6,095 bases of DNA, from contig JALOPY010000166.1 in assembly GCA_025453735.1 (NCBI GenBank), positions 1 through 6,095 on the forward strand, given 5' to 3'. Below, piece after piece: positions 1 to 6,090 of this stretch (position 1 is its first letter; each line of letters starts with the position of its first letter). The notes under the pieces are model-generated. The model was not told the DNA's origin. It did no database searches and saw nothing but the letters and a program-made list of their open reading frames with translations. The DNA is from a bacterium. Its GTDB lineage: Bacteria; Zhuqueibacterota; Zhuqueibacteria; Thermofontimicrobiales; Thermofontimicrobiaceae. A program made the translations under genes and the position numbers.

Positions 1-243
1 TTCATCGAGCAGTCAGCATCAGAGGAGTACCGCTTATTTGCATTAGCCAGAAGCTTATTGAATTTGCATTCATTAACTGATCCCCAAATTATTCTCGATA
101 TCGTGAGGAATCATCCGGAATTAATGGAATTGGTCGAGTCGAATATGGATTTGATCAATGAAAATTGGCAGGAGCTGCTAGAAAACATGGTCGAGGAAGT
201 GTTGGAATTTCCAGGGATGAGTTCTGTTTTTCTGGAAGGCTGA
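1..243 (+). CDS. C-terminal end of an unrecognised protein (partial, enters from the left edge)
   Basis: The frame is open from base 1 to a TGA at 241-243 and gives the last 80 residues of a protein whose start lies outside the window. A TTG at 58 could be read as a start, but there is no stop upstream and the preceding codons look like ordinary coding sequence, so continuation from the left is more likely. The visible part is rich in Glu, Leu and Asn and looks mostly helical (for example NHPELMELVESN and WQELLENMVEEVLEF). It has no membrane segment, no Cys or His cluster and no motif I can assign to a family. It ends 28 nt before a strong terminator and converges on the FadL-type gene. No function is proposed. 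That it is a real gene end is fairly secure; its identity is unknown. Confidence 0.6.
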   Translation, partial: FIEQSASEEYRLFALARSLLNLHSLTDPQIILDIVRNHPELMELVESNMDLINENWQELLENMVEEVLEFPGMSSVFLEG

Positions 244-271
244 ATATTAGAAATGGCATTTTTCAAAATGA

Positions 272-304
272 AAAACCCCTTTGAAATGATTTCAAAGGGG
301 TTTT
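272..304. terminator. Bidirectional intrinsic terminator between convergent genes
   Basis: AAAACCCCTTTGAAA (272-286) and TTTCAAAGGGGTTTT (290-304) form a perfect 15-bp stem around a 3-nt loop (TGA). The stem has a CCCC/GGGG core and A/T flanks that supply a U tract on either strand. It lies 28 nt after the stop of the + strand partial gene and 18 nt after the stop of the - strand FadL-type gene, so it can end both transcripts. Confidence 0.93.
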
Positions 305-322
305 GTCTTTCAAATTTCTAAA

Positions 323-1798
323 TTAGAAATTGTAACCCAATCCGAACATGACGTTATCCACGTTCATTTTGTAACTGCCAGCCATATTATCATAACCCAG
401 GGCAGTTGCGTTGTAGTTCCAGGGGGCATCAACAGTTCGATCGCCGATGAAGATTTTTTCATAACTGGCGAATAGATCCAGAGGCCCAAGCTTATAACTG
501 AGACCCAAATTGACAACATGTCTTCTGTTGATATCTGGAATCACAATTGTAAGGGTTTCGTCACCGATAACCGAAGGCTCTGTATAATAGCCGGCTCGGA
601 GTTTAAATGGATCGGACAATGAATATTCCATTCCCAGTCCGAAACGGATCGCATCATCCCACTTTTCGATGAGCTCCGATTTTGATCCATCTTCCATGTC
701 GATTTCGATGACATCCCAGGAAGACCATTGGGTAAATGATACATCCGCTGCGATGAGCAGTTTTTCAATTCCAGTAAAGGCAAGACCAGCGCCAAGTGTC
801 ATAGGCAGCGGCAACGTGGCATCGCCTTTGGCTTTATTGTATTTCGGTATCTTTTGCCCGCTATAGATGCCTAAGAGTTGTTGATATTGAGCTGCTGATA
901 CCAAATTTCCGGCAAGCATTTGATCGAGAATTCCTTTATACCCTGCGAAAGCTGCAGCATCTATCGTGGCGCCAAAAGTATTTGCCGTAATTTCTCCGTC
1001 TAAGGCAATATCGTTATAGTAAATTCCCGACAGACCCAAACTTAGGTTATCGGTGATGTTGTATTTGATTCCCATATTAAAGCCGAAATTATTTCCGTTG
1101 CCCTTTAGCTCGCTATCAGTCAAAATATGGTTAAAATTAGATGATAACAAACCTCCTAATTGCATTTGGCTCAACATCCCACGTAGCGGTGCTAAATTGG
1201 GATCGAAAATTAAGGGATTCGGAGTTGTCGAGGGTTTTCGAATGATTATATCGGCTAGGATAAAACTGAAGCCAACGCCCACCGAGAATTTGTCGGTCAC
1301 CTGATAGGAGAAGGTTGGGTTGATATTAATGACCTGCAAATCATCCTCAAATTCGAATTCTGGATACGCGCTATTGTAAGCCGCGGTGTTCATGGCATCC
1401 CATTTTGAGCCGAGACCAAACGGAGCGTATACGGCTAGCCCAAAAGCCATTTTCTCGGTTCCGTAAACAAAACCTGCAGCAGGAATTGGGAATGTTCTCG
1501 GTTCATTTTCAAATTCTTCGGTTTTATAGACACTAAACGGCGGGACATTTTGGCCCAGCGTATATTTGGCACCTGGCATGACCAATTCAAAGCTGGCGCC
1601 CACATGAAATCCTTTTATTTGCGTTAATCCAGCAGGATTCCAGAAGATAGCGCTCCAATCATTAGCAACTCCTCTGAAGTTGCCGCCCAACGCAGTCGCT
1701 CGTGCTCCGACTCCGGTGAGTGAAACGCCGGATGCAAATAATGAGGTTGATAATGTTAGAACACATAGAACAACAACAACGGATGTAAATCGTTTCAT
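323..1798 (-). CDS. OmpP1/FadL-family outer-membrane transporter for long-chain fatty acids or other hydrophobic compounds
   Basis: A 491-residue outer-membrane beta-barrel of the OmpP1/FadL/TodX family, whose members let long-chain fatty acids or aromatic and alkane compounds diffuse across the outer membrane. Residues 1-22 are a signal peptide (K/R start, hydrophobic core, cleavage after LFA). Family signatures follow in order: GARATALGGNF (31-41), the NPAG hatch motif (54-57), LPLPMTLGAGLAF (329-341), FTQWSSWD (355-362), WDDAIRFGLGMEY (380-392), LRAGYY (400-405), IPDINRRH (420-427) and a C-terminal Phe (VMFGLGYNF) typical of BAM-assembled barrels. E. coli FadL has about 446 residues; the extra length here falls around 185-320, probably extracellular loops. 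The frame extends upstream to an ATG at 1855, but the start at 1798 has GGAGGT seven bases ahead and begins a proper signal peptide. The fold is confident; the substrate is inferred, helped by the FadR-type regulator nearby. Confidence 0.93.
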   Translation of the reverse strand: MKRFTSVVVVLCVLTLSTSLFASGVSLTGVGARATALGGNFRGVANDWSAIFWNPAGLTQIKGFHVGASFELVMPGAKYTLGQNVPPFSVYKTEEFENEPRTFPIPAAGFVYGTEKMAFGLAVYAPFGLGSKWDAMNTAAYNSAYPEFEFEDDLQVININPTFSYQVTDKFSVGVGFSFILADIIIRKPSTTPNPLIFDPNLAPLRGMLSQMQLGGLLSSNFNHILTDSELKGNGNNFGFNMGIKYNITDNLSLGLSGIYYNDIALDGEITANTFGATIDAAAFAGYKGILDQMLAGNLVSAAQYQQLLGIYSGQKIPKYNKAKGDATLPLPMTLGAGLAFTGIEKLLIAADVSFTQWSSWDVIEIDMEDGSKSELIEKWDDAIRFGLGMEYSLSDPFKLRAGYYTEPSVIGDETLTIVIPDINRRHVVNLGLSYKLGPLDLFASYEKIFIGDRTVDAPWNYNATALGYDNMAGSYKMNVDNVMFGLGYNF

Positions 1799-1804
1799 CT
1801 TTTT

Positions 1805-1810
1805 ACCTCC
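1805..1810 (-). promoter_or_regulatory. Ribosome binding site fixing the FadL-type start
   Basis: On the - strand this reads GGAGGT, then AAAAAG, then the ATG at 1798. It decides for the 491-residue start over the in-frame ATGs at 1855 and 1813: the latter overlaps this site, and neither has a good Shine-Dalgarno sequence of its own. Confidence 0.85.
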
Positions 1811-1853
1811 CATACGGTAAAGTTTTAAGTTTTTTCCTGATTTCTGTCTTTTC

Positions 1854-1881
1854 ATTCTAAAACTAATTACATGACTGTGAA
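1854..1881 (-). promoter_or_regulatory. Candidate sigma70-type promoter of the FadL-type gene
   Basis: On the - strand, TTCACA (1881-1876, 5/6 to TTGACA) is followed after 16 nt by TAGAAT (1859-1854, 5/6 to TATAAT). Transcription would begin near 1847, giving a leader of about 50 nt that contains the GGAGGT site. This placement also excludes the ATG at 1855 as the start, because it would fall inside the -10 element. No FadR-type operator is visible here. In an AT-rich gap such matches also occur by chance. Confidence 0.4.
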
Positions 1882-1902
1882 ACTATTTATTGCTTTGAAG
1901 AC

Positions 1903-1912
1903 ATCACCTCCT
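1903..1912 (-). promoter_or_regulatory. Orphan perfect Shine-Dalgarno sequence
   Basis: On the - strand this reads AGGAGGTGAT, fully complementary to the 16S rRNA 3' end. No gene starts a normal distance downstream. The only nearby ATG overlaps the motif, just 2 nt after AGGAGG, and opens a five-codon frame (MSSKQ, stop TAA). The FadL-type start lies more than 100 nt further on and has its own site. It may be a relic of a lost gene, a tiny leader peptide, or chance. Confidence 0.3.
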
Positions 1913-1987
1913 CTGGATTTTTAGTGAAGCATGACTAATTTTTCTGAAATTATTTTGAACGATAGCCCTCGTTGAATATTGACAAAT

Positions 1988-4147
1988 TTAGATTTCTCGA
2001 TTCACGGTAAAAACAAAATTTCGCGGTGGTGCAATATTGCGTTCGATCTGCCAGTAATTATATTGAAACATATTATTAATATTGAAAGCTAAATCGAATC
2101 CGAACAATCGCGCTGCAATTCTGGCATCCCACACGTTTTGGGCTGCGCGAGGATCGTTTGGATATATTTTTACTTTTTCCAATCGGCTGATGTATCGGTA
2201 ATCGATGCCGAGCTCAACAATGGAATAGGATAATGTTAGCCCCGATGTCACCAGGTGACGCGGGCGATAGGCTAATATTTCGTTCGTATTTAAATCCTCC
2301 GGATCCATGTAGGTATAGCCAGCATTGAAAAGAAGCAATCGTTTCCATAGGCTTCCCTGCGCGGTAATCTCCAGTCCCCGGATTCTGGCATTGGCAACAT
2401 TGGTGAACTGGACGGTCTGATAAATATCAGGCTCCGGCTCGATAAAATTTTTATAATCATTGTGAAACAGCGCCAAATCTACGATCAGTTTCTCGGAAAT
2501 AATTTGATTGATTCCGACTTCGTACGACCAGGCGCTTTCCGGTTTCAGATATGGATTGCGAATGACACGAAAGCCAGCAGTGAAAGTCTCGGTGAACATT
2601 TCAGCCATTGTTGGCGCCCGGAATCCTCTGCCGACAGATGCCCGGATCGCAGTTGCAAAATTCGGGCGCAGACTAAGACCCACTTTTGGATTAAATTGAT
2701 TATCTTCTTCTCCGGTATCCACATGATGATAATCGAAACGGCTGCCGAGCGTAAGCGAGAGCGCTTTTAAAAGTTTTAGCTCGTCCTGAATGTAACCGGC
2801 TAACGTATAGGATTCATGATCGCCCCACACGAGCGAGCGGGTGAAATCATAGATTCCTTCGATTCCGGTTGTGATGGTGTGGACTTTATTGGGCAAGTAA
2901 TCGGCCTGCAATTCGACGCCAAATTTTTTCGCCCGGGAATTGTCGTTGTTGTCATGATGATAATGTTGAAAATCGTTATGGAAATATGAGGTCCTGATTT
3001 TATAGGTAAATTTCGAGCTGAGCAACTGGCGAAATACTGCATTCGTGCTAAATTTGTTGGAATTGACCCAATCCCCGATCGCGGGAATGGGCATTTCATA
3101 AACATCATGTTGATTGCGCCACAGGAAAATTTCTCCATAATCTACCGAGGTCCAGTTGGATTGCAGCGTGAAGGTCGATTGCGAGTTGAATTTGTAAATA
3201 ATTTTTCCTAGCAAATTATAGCCATTGCTGTTGCCATTTTGTTGATACCCGGTGCCTTCTTTTCTTCCTCCAGAAAGAAGCACACTGAGCTTGTTCCAGC
3301 TTTGTGAATGCGTGACATCGAATTGATTGAAATCCAACCGGCGATCGGTCCAGTTCCATTCCGGATAATAAGGTTTATCGTAAAGTCCGATGGAATATTG
3401 AAAGTGCGTTGTTGGCTTGGAGGTAGGTTCTTTTGTGATAATATTGATCACTCCTCCCAGCGCCTGGGATCCATAGAGTGCTGATCCTGCTCCTTTGACG
3501 ATTTCGACCCGCTCGATTTGGGACATCGGAACAATATCCCATTTGATATCGCCGCTGTCACCCGGCATCATCGGAATGCCATCAACCAGAAGCAACACCC
3601 GGCTTCCCGCTCCGAGACTGAATCCGGAGGAGCCTCGAATGTTGACATCGCCCCTCATTATATAAACACCAGGCGTGTACTCCAGAACCTCATTCAAGTA
3701 AGTTTTGTTGCGTCGTTCAATTTCTTTCAAGGATATCAAAGAGACGCTATTGGGCACATCCTGGAAACTTTGTGCTTTTTTGCTTGCCGTCACAATCAAG
3801 GTCGGCGTTTCGATCGCAGTCTCTTCGAGCTTAAAATCGATGGTTACTTTTCCACCCGCTTGAATATCAACCTGAATAGTTTGCGCTTTATAGCCCATCA
3901 TGGTAGCTTTCACCTGGTATTTGCCGGCAGGAATTTTATTCACGAAAAAATTACCATCGAGATTGCTGGATGCTCCAAGCACGGTCTGAACGAGAACAAC
4001 ATTTACCCCTGGAAGCGGTTGTCCGGTTTTATTATCAGTAATTTTGCCGACCAGGCTGCCGAAGTTAGTATTTGCCTGACTGAATAATAATTCTGAAGGC
4101 AATAAAAGCAGCGACAAAACAAGGATCAAAATATATTTAAATTTCAT
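1988..4147 (-). CDS. TonB-dependent outer-membrane receptor, BtuB/CirA-like, with N-terminal carboxypeptidase-regulatory-like domain
   Basis: A 719-residue active importer of the outer membrane, powered by TonB-ExbBD. Residues 1 to about 25 form the signal peptide (KFKYILILVLSLLLLP, cleavage near FSQA). Residues 30-108 are a carboxypeptidase-D-regulatory/CNA-B-like beta-sandwich (GKITDNKTGQPLPGVNVV, then NLDGNFFVNKIPAGKYQVKA), common in FCB receptors. TLIVTA (116-121) is a TonB box close to that of BtuB. The plug spans about 127-240 with NIRG (169-172), VLLLVDGIP (184-192), IERVEIVKGAGSALYGSQA (211-229) and GGVINIIT (231-238). The rest is a 22-strand-type barrel with RGFRAPTMAEMF near the middle and a terminal INNMFQYNYW...APPRNFVFTV segment; the last residue is Ile, not the usual Phe. 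The start has a purine-rich GAGAAG upstream. It lies 20 nt after the lipoprotein gene, so the two are co-transcribed. Cobalamin, siderophore or another ligand cannot be told from sequence; no cobalamin riboswitch is visible. Confidence 0.94.
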   Translation of the reverse strand: MKFKYILILVLSLLLLPSELLFSQANTNFGSLVGKITDNKTGQPLPGVNVVLVQTVLGASSNLDGNFFVNKIPAGKYQVKATMMGYKAQTIQVDIQAGGKVTIDFKLEETAIETPTLIVTASKKAQSFQDVPNSVSLISLKEIERRNKTYLNEVLEYTPGVYIMRGDVNIRGSSGFSLGAGSRVLLLVDGIPMMPGDSGDIKWDIVPMSQIERVEIVKGAGSALYGSQALGGVINIITKEPTSKPTTHFQYSIGLYDKPYYPEWNWTDRRLDFNQFDVTHSQSWNKLSVLLSGGRKEGTGYQQNGNSNGYNLLGKIIYKFNSQSTFTLQSNWTSVDYGEIFLWRNQHDVYEMPIPAIGDWVNSNKFSTNAVFRQLLSSKFTYKIRTSYFHNDFQHYHHDNNDNSRAKKFGVELQADYLPNKVHTITTGIEGIYDFTRSLVWGDHESYTLAGYIQDELKLLKALSLTLGSRFDYHHVDTGEEDNQFNPKVGLSLRPNFATAIRASVGRGFRAPTMAEMFTETFTAGFRVIRNPYLKPESAWSYEVGINQIISEKLIVDLALFHNDYKNFIEPEPDIYQTVQFTNVANARIRGLEITAQGSLWKRLLLFNAGYTYMDPEDLNTNEILAYRPRHLVTSGLTLSYSIVELGIDYRYISRLEKVKIYPNDPRAAQNVWDARIAARLFGFDLAFNINNMFQYNYWQIERNIAPPRNFVFTVNREI

Positions 4148-4167
4148 CTTATCTTCTCTGAATTTTA

Positions 4168-4980
4168 TTATTGACCTGAAAAATAGACGTTGATATTCAC
4201 TCCAGCGATCTGACTGGTGTCTGTCGGAACAACGATCTCCTGGAGCTCGAAAGAGCCTGGCTTCAGCAGAATCCCAACGATATTATCCAATGCCCAGGGC
4301 TTATCGACGATTTTTATCACGACTCCAATCGCTCGATATGTGTCCGGGGCGGCTGAAATAGAAAAATTTGTTGAATCCACATTGGCAGGAAGGAGGCTGC
4401 TGAAGGCGAAGTCCAATAGCGATTGGGGGGGGAATTGCGTGCTGGCGATCACCATAAAATTTTCAACGTTTTGCGGCCAGTTCCCATTGAATTTCACCGT
4501 TCCAGAGATGCTGCTGGTCGTGGCACGTTTTGCATGTGCGAAGTCGGCAGTGATATCTTTTCCATTGATTATTGTTTTTTGATCTGGAACAGCTATCAGA
4601 CCGGGTGAGAATGGATTGCCCTGTTCCAGGTAGATTCCAAAGATGCTTTGAATGCCCCATGCTGCGTTACGTTTTCGCCAAACGAGACCAAGATAATACT
4701 CGCCTGGATCCAGGTAAAAAGTATAGGCAGCAGAATCTCCGCCAGTAGCGAGGATGTCACCAATGATAAGATCATTGAGATCGGTTGGCGGAAACTTCGT
4801 TGCAGCAACGATTCTGACCTCTGCCGTGTTTTGCGGCCAATCGCCAACATAGTGAATCGTACCACTAATTCCGCTACGAATCGGCTCGATACCATGATCC
4901 ATTTCACAACTGATCAGGATCACAAACGCTAATCCTGCAGCCAAAATAAATAGTGATTTTATTTGAATCGCTGTTTTCAT
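4168..4980 (-). CDS. Outer-membrane lipoprotein with two tandem beta-sandwich-like repeats, partner of the TonB receptor
   Basis: A 270-residue lipoprotein of no family I can name. The N-terminus has a type II signal peptide: K at 2 and 8, a hydrophobic stretch at 10-23, and lipobox LISC with the lipidated Cys at 25, followed by Glu rather than an Asp retention signal. The mature part is two copies of a 110-residue unit, 38-147 and 158-267. Shared landmarks are ISGT(I/V), a WPQN turn, V.IA(A/S)T.FPP, a W followed by I.GI.L..G, then VP, and a closing strand. The SGT-x-G opening and strand-like pattern suggest a transthyretin- or carboxypeptidase-regulatory-like fold (inference). It is the first gene of the operon with the receptor, so it may be a ligand-capturing or lid-like surface protein, as SusD or BtuG are for their receptors; homology to those is not seen. 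No strong ribosome binding site precedes the ATG. A C8 tract lies in repeat 2. Confidence 0.85.
   Translation of the reverse strand: MKTAIQIKSLFILAAGLAFVILISCEMDHGIEPIRSGISGTIHYVGDWPQNTAEVRIVAATKFPPTDLNDLIIGDILATGGDSAAYTFYLDPGEYYLGLVWRKRNAAWGIQSIFGIYLEQGNPFSPGLIAVPDQKTIINGKDITADFAHAKRATTSSISGTVKFNGNWPQNVENFMVIASTQFPPQSLLDFAFSSLLPANVDSTNFSISAAPDTYRAIGVVIKIVDKPWALDNIVGILLKPGSFELQEIVVPTDTSQIAGVNINVYFSGQ
4180..4869 (-). repeat. Tandem duplicated domain within the lipoprotein gene
   Basis: Two units of equal length encode residues 38-147 (4869-4540) and 158-267 (4509-4180). They align without large gaps at ISGT, G.WPQN, FPP, W...I.GI.L..G and VP. At DNA level little remains beyond short stretches such as the shared GTTTTGCGGCCA (+ strand) at the WPQN codons, so the duplication is old. 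Confidence 0.85.
4425..4432 (-). repeat. C8 homopolymer inside the lipoprotein coding sequence
   Basis: Eight G on the + strand, so eight C in the gene, at the Phe-Pro-Pro codons of repeat 2 (TTC CCC CCC). Repeat 1 encodes the same FPP with mixed codons (TTT CCG CCA). Slippage by one base would shift the frame and remove the last 85 or so residues. The frame is intact as sequenced. Confidence 0.9.
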
Positions 4981-5044
4981 AATCTTTTATTTTATCTCAG
5001 TTAAAATTAAAATTCATGTTGATCGAAAACACAAGGGATTCTAT

Positions 5045-5076
5045 AAAAAAAAATCCATGAATGTGAGTCATGGGTT
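5045..5076 (-). terminator. Terminator-like hairpin in the leader of the lipoprotein-receptor operon (possible attenuator)
   Basis: CCATGA (5055-5060) and TCATGG (5068-5073) form a 6-bp stem with a 7-nt loop; the stem extends to 9 bp if a T-G wobble and two A-T pairs are counted (5052-5076). On the - strand it is followed by nine T (5053-5045). No - strand gene precedes it in the window, and it sits between the consensus promoter at 5253-5281 and the lipoprotein start at 4980. It could therefore cause premature termination. The stem is GC-poor, so it may be weak. Confidence 0.5.
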
Positions 5077-5112
5077 AGTTAGAAAATAAATGAATACGAG
5101 TACGATCTTCGT

Positions 5113-5211
5113 TCACTTGAGAAAATTATCTTGATAAAGAACAAATTTTATCGGTAGTTTTTTAAAAATATTAAGTTGCATACGATGAAAAAACTCTTGC
5201 GTTATTTTCAT
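5113..5211 (-). CDS. Possible 32-codon leader ORF (weak)
   Basis: In the leader of the lipoprotein operon an ATG at 5211 opens a 32-residue frame (MKITQEFFHRMQLN..., ending NFLK, then TGA) about 35 nt after the predicted transcription start and 37 nt before the terminator-like hairpin. That position would suit a leader peptide in an attenuator. Against it, there is no Shine-Dalgarno sequence, no run of regulatory codons, and such frames arise by chance in AT-rich DNA. Confidence 0.12.
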   Translation of the reverse strand: MKITQEFFHRMQLNIFKKLPIKFVLYQDNFLK

Positions 5212-5252
5212 TCAAGTTATTGAGCCAGTAAAACTAATATTTAGAACCCTTA

Positions 5253-5281
5253 ATTATAAGATAAATATTTCAAAATGTCAA
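5253..5281 (-). promoter_or_regulatory. Consensus sigma70 promoter of the lipoprotein-TonB receptor operon
   Basis: On the - strand TTGACA (5281-5276) and TATAAT (5258-5253) match the consensus 12 out of 12 with an ideal 17-nt spacer. Transcription should start near 5246, giving a leader of about 265 nt before the ATG at 4980. A lone FadR-type half-site (TGAATGA on the - strand, 5214-5208) lies about 35 nt downstream of the start; its second half is missing, so control by FadR from it is doubtful. Confidence 0.75.
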
Positions 5282-5340
5282 GAAATATTTTTTGAAAAAT
5301 AAATTTTTATAACTTGAGAAATTTTAAGCATAAAAACTAC

Positions 5341-5368
5341 TTGACATTCAATAAAAAAATTCTAAATT
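5341..5368 (+). promoter_or_regulatory. Promoter of the FadR-like tetR gene
   Basis: TTGACA (5341-5346, perfect) is followed after 16 nt by TAAATT (5363-5368, 4/6 to TATAAT). The FadR-type operator begins 2 nt after this -10, so it would cover the transcription start, a classic place for repression. A weaker alternative, TTGACC at 5414-5419 with TTCAAT at 5438-5443, would give a very short leader. Confidence 0.6.
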
Positions 5369-5370
5369 AA

Positions 5371-5388
5371 TGAATGAGTATTCATTCA
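5371..5388. promoter_or_regulatory. FadR (YsiA)-type operator
   Basis: TGAATGAGTATTCATTCA has perfect 7-bp arms (TGAATGA/TCATTCA) about a 4-nt centre. It fits every fixed position of TGAATGANTANTCATTCA, the Bacillus FadR operator consensus as I recall it. It lies at the presumed transcription start of a gene encoding a FadR-like regulator, which implies autoregulation relieved by long-chain acyl-CoA (family knowledge). I found no second full copy in the window. Confidence 0.8.
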
Positions 5389-5403
5389 GCTTAAATTATG
5401 AGA

Positions 5404-5435
5404 TCAATCGATATTGACCAGTCACTTAGAGTGAC
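5404..5435. promoter_or_regulatory. Two small inverted repeats in the tetR leader
   Basis: TCAAT-CGAT-ATTGA (5404-5417) is followed three bases later by GTCACT-TAG-AGTGAC (5421-5435), the latter with perfect 6-bp arms; TGACCA also repeats directly at 5415 and 5432. Neither resembles the FadR operator. They may be further operators or an RNA hairpin ahead of the tetR start; the function is unknown. Confidence 0.35.
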
Positions 5436-5464
5436 CATTCAATAATCATACTAAAGAATGTATT

Positions 5465-6082
5465 ATGGCAAATAAAAGAAGAAACAACGATGATAAACGC
5501 GAGCGAATTTTAAAGGCGGCAACCCAGGTTTTTGCAAAGCATGGTTTTTATAAATCAAAAATCTCCGTAATCGCCAAGCTTGCCAATGTCGCTGACGGAA
5601 CCATCTATTTATACTTCAAAAATAAGGACGATTAATTAATCTGTCTTTTTGAAGAAGAAATGAACAAAATTATTCGAAATATGAAAGAGGAAGTGGCAAG
5701 AGCAGAAGGCACTGAGAATAAAATCAAAGCTTTCATAAAAGCGCATCTTGAGTTAATTGCCGGCAACAAAGAGCTGGCAGAAGTGCTGCAAATCGAGCTG
5801 CGCCAGAGCCACAAATTTATGAAAGAATATATGGGCACCAAGTTAAATGATTATTTGAATATCATTTCTTCGATTATTTTATATGGGCAAAAAAATGGAG
5901 AGCTTCGTCCTGAAATTGTGCCAGGAATCGCGAAGCGAATTTTATTCGGCGCCCTGGATGAGCTATCCGGATTCTGGGTTTTATCAAAAAATAAAAGGTA
6001 TAGCCTCGCCATGTCAGCACAAATGCTGAGTGATATTTTTATCAACGGAGTCAAGACAAAGGCGAAAAGCGATGGTAACTAA
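5465..6082 (+). pseudogene. FadR/YsiA-like TetR-family acyl-CoA-responsive repressor, interrupted by an in-frame TAA
   Basis: Read through the stop, this is a 205-codon TetR regulator, close to the roughly 194 residues of Bacillus FadR, which represses beta-oxidation genes until long-chain acyl-CoA binds. Residues 12-55 are the DNA-binding helix-turn-helix (RERILKAATQVFAKHG, then VADGTIYLYFKNKDD, strikingly FadR-like). The effector and dimer domain follows with LELIAGNKELAEVLQIELRQS (95-115) and LFGALDELSGFW (160-171), also FadR-like. Codon 57 (5633-5635) is TAA where relatives have Ile or Leu; TTA would restore it with one base change. The frame is the same on both sides, so it is a nonsense change, not a frameshift. 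The stop frees a 56-residue HTH fragment. An ATG at 5660, 24 nt after the stop and preceded by GAAGAAGAA, could restart the 140-residue C-terminal domain. Sequencing error, true loss or a split product remain open. The start at 5465 has only a poor ribosome binding site. Confidence 0.85.
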
Positions 6083-6090
6083 AACGCTCT

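Larger units (their letters stand above)
4981..5464. other. AT-rich divergent control region (484 nt) between the lipoprotein and tetR genes
   Basis: No convincing protein gene lies here. On the - strand it holds a consensus promoter, a leader of about 265 nt and a terminator-like hairpin. On the + strand it holds the tetR promoter, a FadR-type operator and two smaller inverted repeats; these are listed separately. I looked for a cobalamin riboswitch and for TPP or c-di-GMP aptamer cores and found none. Confidence 0.8.

Noticed and set aside
1799..1855. Upstream ATG at 1855 as start of the FadL-type gene (510 residues)
   Set aside because: It has no ribosome binding site, overlaps a likely -10 element and would put 19 charged residues ahead of the signal peptide; the ATG at 1798 has GGAGGT at good spacing.
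1955..1976. Hairpin after the TonB receptor gene as an intrinsic terminator
   Set aside because: The stem is 8 bp with a C-C mismatch and is not followed by a U tract; some read-through to the FadL-type gene remains possible.
2462..2770. + strand ORF opposite the receptor barrel
   Set aside because: It is a shadow of a confidently identified gene; composition and sequence look non-protein-like.
3518..4087. 189-codon + strand ORF opposite the receptor gene
   Set aside because: It is antisense to the well-conserved signal, N-terminal domain and plug of the receptor, with no recognisable features of its own.
4990..5005. CTGAGA on the - strand as part of a TPP riboswitch
   Set aside because: None of the other conserved TPP elements surrounds it; a six-base match alone is chance.
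5087..5104. Second FadR operator near TGAATACGAGTA
   Set aside because: Only one half resembles the site; the other arm matches at about two of seven positions.
4981..5246. Cobalamin riboswitch ahead of the BtuB-like receptor operon
   Set aside because: No B12 box and no GC-rich conserved core on the - strand; the leader is AT-rich throughout.
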